This document shows, one piece after another, positions 59,419-64,000 of a stretch of 64,000 nucleotides of DNA; within the stretch, counting starts at the first letter, position 1; each line of letters starts with the position of its first letter. Below the pieces are notes generated by a model. The model worked only from the letters and a program-made list of their open reading frames with translations. It ran no database searches and was not told where the DNA came from. Position numbers and translations under genes: made by a program. Source of the stretch: Streptomyces bauhiniae (GTDB lineage Bacteria; Actinomycetota; Actinomycetes; Streptomycetales; Streptomycetaceae); contig NZ_SRRT01000006.1 of NCBI RefSeq assembly GCF_004784475.1, forward strand, positions 434,001 through 498,000, written 5' to 3'.

Positions 59419-60614
59419 CGCTTCCCGGACTCGACCTTGCCGACGGCGCGGCACTCCTCGACGGCGTCCGGCGCAGCCTCGCCGAGAGCGGGGCCGAGCC
59501 CACGCCCGCGCGGGTGGCGCAGGCGTTGCGCGAACAGGGGCGGGTGCTGGGCGACGCCGAGGTCCTGGGCGCGGCCGAGCATCTGCGCTCCGAACTCGTC
59601 GGCTCCGGCCCGCTGGAGCCGCTGCTGGCCGACCCGAGCGTCACCGACGTGCTGGTCACCGCGCCGGACCGGGTGTGGGTCGACCGGGGCGGCGGCCTGG
59701 AACTGACCCCGGTCACCTTCCCCGACGCCCCGGCGGTCCGACGGCTCGCGCAACGGCTGGCCGCCGTCGCCGGACGCCGCCTGGACGACGCCCGGCCCTG
59801 GGCCGACGCCCGCCTCCCCGACGGGACCCGCCTGCACGCGGTGCTGCCCCCGGTGGCGGTCGGCTGCACCTGCCTGTCCCTGCGCGTGGTCCGGCCCCGC
59901 GCCTTCACCCTCGGCGAACTGGCCCGCGCGGGCACGCTGCCGCCGGGCGGGGAGGGGCTGCTGCGGGCGCTGATGGCGGCCCGGCTGTCGTTCTTGGTCA
60001 GCGGCGGAACCGGCACAGGAAAAACGACGTTGCTGAGCGCACTGCTCGGACTGGTCGGCCCCGGTGAACGGATCGTGCTGGCCGAGGACTCGGCGGAACT
60101 GCGGCCCGACCATCCACACGTGGTCCGGCTGGAGACCCGGCCCGCCAACCAGGAGGGCGCCGGACTGGTGACGCTGGAGGACCTGGTCCGGCAGGCGCTG
60201 CGCATGCGGCCCGACCGGCTGGTCGTCGGGGAGGTGCGCGGCCCCGAGGTGGTCCATCTGCTGGCCGCGCTCAACACCGGCCACGAGGGCGGCTGCGGCA
60301 CCGTGCACGCCAACGCGGCCGCCGACGTCCCGGCCCGCCTGGAGGCCCTGGGTACGGCAGCCGGCCTCGACCGTGCCGCGCTGCACAGCCAGTTGGCGGC
60401 CGCGCTCTCGGTGGTGATCCACCTGGTACGCGACCGCGCCGGGCGGCGCCGGATCGCGGAGGTCCATGTGCTGGAGCGGGACCCCTCGGGGCTGGTCCGG
60501 ACGGTACCGGCACTGCGGTGGGGGGAGCGGGGCTTCGTTCCGGGGCGCGGGTGGGAGCGGCTGCGGGGGTTGCTGTCCGAGGGGGCTGGGGGCGAGGGGG
60601 TTGGTGATGTCTGA
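59415..60614 (+). CDS. tadA: TadA/CpaF family secretion ATPase
   Basis: This 399-residue ATPase powers assembly of Tad/Flp-type pili or a related secretion system. It has the Walker A SGGTGTGKTTLL near 200. An LAEDSAEL Asp box, RPDRLVVGEVRG (Walker B, near 276) and a GTVHANAA His box complete the core. The N-terminal helical region fits the family. It is coupled to ssd by overlap. Its last bases overlap a short open frame (60607-60795). Confidence 0.94.
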   Translation: MTLPGLDLADGAALLDGVRRSLAESGAEPTPARVAQALREQGRVLGDAEVLGAAEHLRSELVGSGPLEPLLADPSVTDVLVTAPDRVWVDRGGGLELTPVTFPDAPAVRRLAQRLAAVAGRRLDDARPWADARLPDGTRLHAVLPPVAVGCTCLSLRVVRPRAFTLGELARAGTLPPGGEGLLRALMAARLSFLVSGGTGTGKTTLLSALLGLVGPGERIVLAEDSAELRPDHPHVVRLETRPANQEGAGLVTLEDLVRQALRMRPDRLVVGEVRGPEVVHLLAALNTGHEGGCGTVHANAAADVPARLEALGTAAGLDRAALHSQLAAALSVVIHLVRDRAGRRRIAEVHVLERDPSGLVRTVPALRWGERGFVPGRGWERLRGLLSEGAGGEGVGDV

Positions 60615-60795
60615 ACTTGGCGTAGGGCTGGTCTGTGTCGGGGGCGTGGCTTGGGGGCTGCACGCACGGGATCAAGGGGTGTGGCTGCCGTTCGCGGGCG
60701 GCGGGGCGGTGGGCCCCTGGCCGACGCCCTGTGCGCGGGGCCTCGGGGAATTGCGGCGGCTGCACGACTGGAGTGAGGGGGTCTGCCATGGCTGA
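60607..60795 (+). CDS. Tandem duplicate fragment of the tadB start
   Basis: This 62-residue frame (MSELGVGLVCVGGVAWGLHARDQGVWLPFAGGG...) parallels the first ~65 residues of TadB. The shared parts are GGVAW, NAR/HAR.QGV, the GGG...P...RGLGELRRLH stretch and similar spacing. It overlaps both tadA and the tadB start. It looks like a copy of the tadB 5' end that was not removed. It may be translated by coupling, or be only a spacer. No hydrophobic TadB domain is included. Confidence 0.65.
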   Translation: MSELGVGLVCVGGVAWGLHARDQGVWLPFAGGGAVGPWPTPCARGLGELRRLHDWSEGVCHG

Positions 60796-61663
60796 CGTCG
60801 GTGTCGGAGAGGCGGTGCTGGGCGCGGGGCTGGCCTGTGCCGGGGGAGTGGCCTGGGCGGTGAACGCCCGGCATCAAGGGGTGCGGCGGGCGCGGTTGCT
60901 GTTCGTGGGCGGTGGAGTGGCGGACCCCGTGCTGATGCCTTGGGAGCGGGGTCTCGGTGAGCTGCGGCGGCTCCATGAACGGGTGGGTGCCGAGTGGTGG
61001 GCGCTCGTGGCGGGGCTGGTGTTGGCGCTGTTGGGGGCCTCGGTCATTCCGGTGGTGGCGGGGGCCGCCGGGGTGCCGGTGCTGCGCCGGGTGGGAAAGG
61101 CGCGGCGGGCCCGGCTGGTGCGGGAACGCCGGGCGGACGCGGTGATCGCCCTGTGCGGGGTGCTCGCCGGGGAGGTCCGCGCCGGTCAACAGCCGGGCGA
61201 GGCCCTGCTGCGGGCCGAGCGGGACTCCGGGGGCCTGGACGAGGCGCAGGCGGCCGCGATCGCGGCGGCGCGGTTCGGGGGCGATGTGCCGGGCGCGCTC
61301 GCCGTGGCGGCCCGGCAACCGGGCGCCGAGGGGCTGCTGGGGCTGGCCGCCTGCTGGCGGGTGGCCGTGGACCAGGGCGCGGGCCTGGCGGCCGGCCTCG
61401 ACCGGCTGGACGGCGCCCTGCGCGCGGAACGGGACCAACGCGCCGACCTGCGCGCCCAGTTGTCCGGCGCTCGCGCCACGGCCCTGCTGCTGGCGGTGCT
61501 GCCCCTGTTCGGGCTGCTGTTGGGCGCGGCCATGGGGGCCGACCCACTCCGGGTGCTCCTGCACACCGGGGCCGGGCTGGGCTGTCTGGTGGCGGGAGCG
61601 GTGTTCGAGGGCGCCGGGGTCTGGTGGGCGGCACGGATCGTGCGGGGAGCTGAGGCGGCATGA
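60788..61663 (+). CDS. tadB: TadB-type inner-membrane assembly protein
   Basis: This 291-residue protein of the GspF/T2SF class has membrane segments near 20, near 75-100 (LVAGLVLALLGASVIPVVAGA) and at the C-terminus. Between them is the cytoplasmic domain (VIALCGVLAGEVRAGQQPGEALLRAERDSGG) that contacts the TadA ATPase. The ATG overlaps the preceding short frame. It overlaps tadC by ATGA. Confidence 0.9.
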   Translation: MADVGVGEAVLGAGLACAGGVAWAVNARHQGVRRARLLFVGGGVADPVLMPWERGLGELRRLHERVGAEWWALVAGLVLALLGASVIPVVAGAAGVPVLRRVGKARRARLVRERRADAVIALCGVLAGEVRAGQQPGEALLRAERDSGGLDEAQAAAIAAARFGGDVPGALAVAARQPGAEGLLGLAACWRVAVDQGAGLAAGLDRLDGALRAERDQRADLRAQLSGARATALLLAVLPLFGLLLGAAMGADPLRVLLHTGAGLGCLVAGAVFEGAGVWWAARIVRGAEAA

Positions 61664-62448
61664 GCGGGGATGTTGTCCACAACCTGGGGGTGGCCGTGGG
61701 GACGGCCGTCGCCCTCGACTGGGCGGTCCGTCGGCTGGAGTTGATGCGACAACGGCGCCTGGTGCGGCGGAGGGTGGCGGGACTGCTGGCCGTGGAGTCG
61801 CCCGAGGCGGGTCGCTCCCTCGCGGTGGCCGACGCGGCGCGGAAGTGGCTGCCGGTGGCCGGGATCGGGTGCGGGGCGTGGGCGGTGGTCGGCGGGGTCT
61901 TCGGGGCGCTGGTGGGGCTCGGGGCCGGTGTGGCGCTGTGGCGGTGGCAGGAACGGCGGGCGTTGGAACGACCCGCGGCGGAGCTTCTTGATGCGGCCGC
62001 CGCAGCTCGGCAACTCCCCCTCGCCGCCGAGCTGCTGGCCGCCTGCATCGAGGCCGGGGCCGGTCCCGTGGTCGCCGCCCAGGCGGTAGGGGAGGCGCTC
62101 GGAGGCCCGGTCGGCGACGCGCTGGCGCGGGGCGCGGCGGAAGCCCGCCTCGGCGGTGAACCGGCGGACGCCTGGGCCCGGTTGACAGCCCTGCCCGGCG
62201 CCGGAGCACTGGCCCGCCTGCTGGAGCGGGCCGACCGGTCCGGGCTTCCGGCGGCCGAACCCGTGGCCCGACTGGCCTCGGACGCGCGGGCGGAGTCGAT
62301 ACGGGCGGCCACCGTCAGGGCGCGCAGGGCGGCCGTACTGATCTCGGCACCGGTCGGGCTGTGCTTCCTCCCCGCCTTCATCGCGGTCGGCGTCCTGCCC
62401 GTGGTGATCGGCCTCGCGGGCGGCGCGATGGGAGGAGGTGGGCCCTGA
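61660..62448 (+). CDS. tadC: TadC-type inner-membrane assembly protein
   Basis: This 262-residue T2SF-class protein has an N-terminal helix, paired central helices (WLPVAGIGCGAWAVVGGVFGALVGLGAGVAL) and a C-terminal pair. The domain LPLAAELLAACIEAGAGPVVAAQAVGEALGG is typical of TadC. It is coupled to tadB by overlap. With tadA and tadB it forms the pilus assembly core. Confidence 0.9.
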   Translation: MSGDVVHNLGVAVGTAVALDWAVRRLELMRQRRLVRRRVAGLLAVESPEAGRSLAVADAARKWLPVAGIGCGAWAVVGGVFGALVGLGAGVALWRWQERRALERPAAELLDAAAAARQLPLAAELLAACIEAGAGPVVAAQAVGEALGGPVGDALARGAAEARLGGEPADAWARLTALPGAGALARLLERADRSGLPAAEPVARLASDARAESIRAATVRARRAAVLISAPVGLCFLPAFIAVGVLPVVIGLAGGAMGGGGP

Positions 62449-62466
62449 CCGAACGGACCGACGTGC

Positions 62467-62498
<32 letters not shown>

Positions 62499-62523
62499 CG
62501 AGCTTCACCGAAAGGAACTTGAG

Positions 62524-62724
62524 ATGCGAGAAAAGGCCGGCAGGGCATGGGCGCTGCTGCGGGAGCGGTGCCGCAAGGACGCCGGAATGGTGACCTCCGA
62601 ATACGCCATGGGAATCATCGCGGCGGTCGGATTCGCCTTGCTGCTTTACGAGGTCGTCACCAGCGGCCAGGTCAAGGCGGAGCTCCAGGGCATCGTGAAA
62701 CGAGCGCTCAGTGCGCGCATGTGA
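62524..62724 (+). CDS. DUF4244 pilin-like protein (Flp-type)
   Basis: This 66-residue protein has a basic N-terminus (REKAGRAWALLRERCRKDAG). The segment GMVTSEYAMGIIAAVGFALLLYEVV, of Flp pilin type, follows with the conserved TSEYA/E+1-like glutamate. It is most likely the major pilin-like subunit processed by a prepilin peptidase that is not in this window. AAGGAAC precedes the ATG. Confidence 0.88.
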   Translation: MREKAGRAWALLRERCRKDAGMVTSEYAMGIIAAVGFALLLYEVVTSGQVKAELQGIVKRALSARM

Positions 62725-63085
62725 ACGAGGCGCGGACCGGGGGTTCGTGACGGCCGAGGCGGCCGTGGTGCTGTCGGTGCTGGTGGCGTTCACCATGGCG
62801 CTGGTCTGGGGGCTGCTCGCCGTGGCCGCCCAGATCCAGTGCGTGGACGCCGCCCGCACCGGGGCGCGGGCGGCCGCCCGCCAGGACCCGCCCGAAGCGG
62901 TGGTCCGGCTGGCCAGAGAAGCGGCACCGCGCGGGGCGACGGTCGGCGTCGCCCGCGAGGGCGAGCAGGTCCGCGTGACGGTGGTGGCGAAGCCGCCGGT
63001 GCTGACGGGGCTGCCGTTCGAGGTACGGGAGGAGGCCGTGGCCGCCGCCGAGGACGCGGTGGGGGCCGGAGAGGAGGGGCCATGA
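62711..63085 (+). CDS. TadE-like pseudopilin
   Basis: This 124-residue protein starts at GTG inside the DUF4244 gene and has the TadE N-terminal motif GFVTAEAAVVLSVLVAFTMALVWGLLAVAAQ. An extracytoplasmic part with CVDAARTGARAAAR follows. TadE/TadF are minor pilins needed for assembly. It overlaps the next gene by ATGA. Confidence 0.88.
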   Translation: MRACERGADRGFVTAEAAVVLSVLVAFTMALVWGLLAVAAQIQCVDAARTGARAAARQDPPEAVVRLAREAAPRGATVGVAREGEQVRVTVVAKPPVLTGLPFEVREEAVAAAEDAVGAGEEGP

Positions 63086-63468
63086 GGTGCGGGGAGGGTG
63101 ACCGGGGTTCCGCGACCGTCTGGAGCCTCGGGGTGATCGCTCTGCTGTGCGTGGTGTTCGGCGCCGTACTCGGCCTGGGGCACGCGGTAGTCGTACGGCA
63201 CCGGGCGGCCGGCGCGGCCGATCTGGCGGCGCTCGCGGCGGCGGACCACTGGTCCGAGGGCACGGAGGCGGCGTGCGACGCGGGTCGCCGGGTGGCGTCG
63301 GCCCAGGGTGCGCGGCTGGTGCGGTGCGCGATCGTCGGCGAGACCTCGGACGTGAGCGCGGGGTCGGGACACGGACCGTTCGCGGCGGAGGTACGGGCCA
63401 GGGCGGGACCTCCTGACCCGCCGGTCACGGAGACCCGGGCGCCCGCATCACAGGGCCCCAGCCCCTAG
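63082..63468 (+). CDS. Rv3654c-like TadE-type protein
   Basis: This 128-residue protein has GSATVWSLGVIALLCVVFGAVLGLGHAVVV as a signal/anchor. The characteristic HRAAGAADLAALAAA segment follows, which defines the Rv3654c-type pilin-like family, and then a Cys-containing C-terminal half. It is the last gene of the tad operon and converges on the helicase gene. Confidence 0.88.
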   Translation: MRCGEGDRGSATVWSLGVIALLCVVFGAVLGLGHAVVVRHRAAGAADLAALAAADHWSEGTEAACDAGRRVASAQGARLVRCAIVGETSDVSAGSGHGPFAAEVRARAGPPDPPVTETRAPASQGPSP

Positions 63469-63469
63469 C

Positions 63470-64000
63470 TCAGCCCGCCTCCCCGGCCGCCTCCGCATCG
63501 GCCCCGGCCGCCTCCGCCCCGCCGGCCCCGGCCCCGTCCCCGCCGGACTCCCCCTCCTCCGGCGCCCCCCGCAACAGCGTCGTAAGCAGCCGTACCGCCC
63601 CCCGTTTGTGCAGCGGCTCGTTGCCGTTGCCGCACTTGGGGGACTGGATGCAGGACGGGCAGCCGGCCTCGCACTCGCAGGAGGCGATGGCCTCGCGGGT
63701 GGCCGTCAGCCAGGCGCGGGCGGTGTGGAAGGCGCGCTCGGCGAAGCCCGCCCCGCCGGGGTGGCCGTCGTAGACGAAGACCGTGGGGAGCAGCGTGTCG
63801 GGGTGCAGCGGGACCGAGACCCCGCCGATGTCCCAGCGGTCGCAGGTGGCGAAGAGGGGCAGCATGCCGATCGAGGCGTGTTCGGCGGCGTGGAGGGCGC
63901 CGCCGAGGATCTCCGGGTTGATCCGGGCCTCGTCGAGCTGGTCCTCGGTGACCGTCCACCACACCGCGCGGGTACGGAGCGTGCGCGGAGGGAGATCGAG
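63470..64000 (-). CDS. DEAD/DEAH-box helicase, C-terminal part (DUF1998 domain)
   Basis: The frame remains open to the right edge, so only the last ~176 residues are seen. They contain LGGALHAAEHASIGMLPLFATCDRWDIGG and the four-cysteine cluster CECEAGCPSCIQSPKCGNGNEPLHK of the DUF1998 domain, then an acidic Ala/Gly-rich tail. This matches the C-terminus of Rv3649-type helicases next to tad loci. The stop is 2 nt from the tad operon stop. Confidence 0.9.
   Translation of the reverse strand, partial: LDLPPRTLRTRAVWWTVTEDQLDEARINPEILGGALHAAEHASIGMLPLFATCDRWDIGGVSVPLHPDTLLPTVFVYDGHPGGAGFAERAFHTARAWLTATREAIASCECEAGCPSCIQSPKCGNGNEPLHKRGAVRLLTTLLRGAPEEGESGGDGAGAGGAEAAGADAEAAGEAG

Overview
The window is chromosomal DNA of a Streptomyces. 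It has very high G+C, strong third-position G/C bias, frequent GTG starts and many 4-nt ATGA/GTGA gene overlaps. It carries families typical of the genus: a WblA-type WhiB protein, an SCO2400-family protein, a SigE-family sigma factor and a DUF4244 pilin-like protein. From memory, the gene order (lysC-asd, sigma factor, crcB pair, PBP, wblA, two ArsA-like ATPases, crp, nth, acsA, HAD, ssd-tad genes, helicase) follows the corresponding conserved stretch of S. coelicolor, read in reverse. No database search was run.

Layout. 1-5015: end of a DUF5063 gene, lysC-asd (aspartate pathway) with a likely internal start for the short aspartokinase subunit, then a sigma factor coupled to a membrane/DUF4232-like protein. 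5012-9351: SURF1-TetR pair divergent from a clan GH-A-like glycosidase, then an S9 peptidase. 9376-16919: a TrkA/RCK membrane protein and two paralogous permease + TIGR03943 operons, separated by an SCO2400-family gene, a degenerate 15-bp minisatellite and an AhpD-like gene. 17008-18358: a fluoride-riboswitch candidate followed by crcB, DUF190 and crcB.

18373-29776 is accessory. It holds an Imm50-like gene and a polymorphic-toxin locus. The Rhs gene there is cut by one in-frame TGA, and its toxin tip and immunity genes have lower G+C. After these come an Mrr-type nuclease, a Cys/coiled-coil protein, a Crp/Fnr regulator with two matching palindromic operators, a small membrane protein and a MazG-like protein. 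The stretch ends near a tRNA-Pro gene.

29996-55603 is mostly core: Pr6Pr membrane protein, phosphoesterase, YqeY, class A PBP, wblA, two ArsA-like ATPases, RidA, NUDIX and MBL hydrolases, crp with a consensus Crp box, nth, MarP-type protease, hydrolase/holin pair, nhaA, acsA, a SulP-carbonic anhydrase fusion, a deacetylase-like lipoprotein and a MinD-like ATPase. 55733-64000 resembles the Mycobacterium tuberculosis Rv3662c-Rv3649 segment: a Fic-like protein with a degraded motif, an Ms1/scr3559-type RNA candidate, a HAD-IB gene, a 6C small RNA, ssd, tadA, a duplicated tadB fragment, tadB, tadC, DUF4244, TadE, an Rv3654c-like protein and the end of a DUF1998 helicase.

Genes co-transcribed with overlapping stop/start codons very likely act together: the fluoride operon, the two permease operons, the sigma/partner pair, the ArsA pair, the DUF4177/RidA pair and the tad operon.
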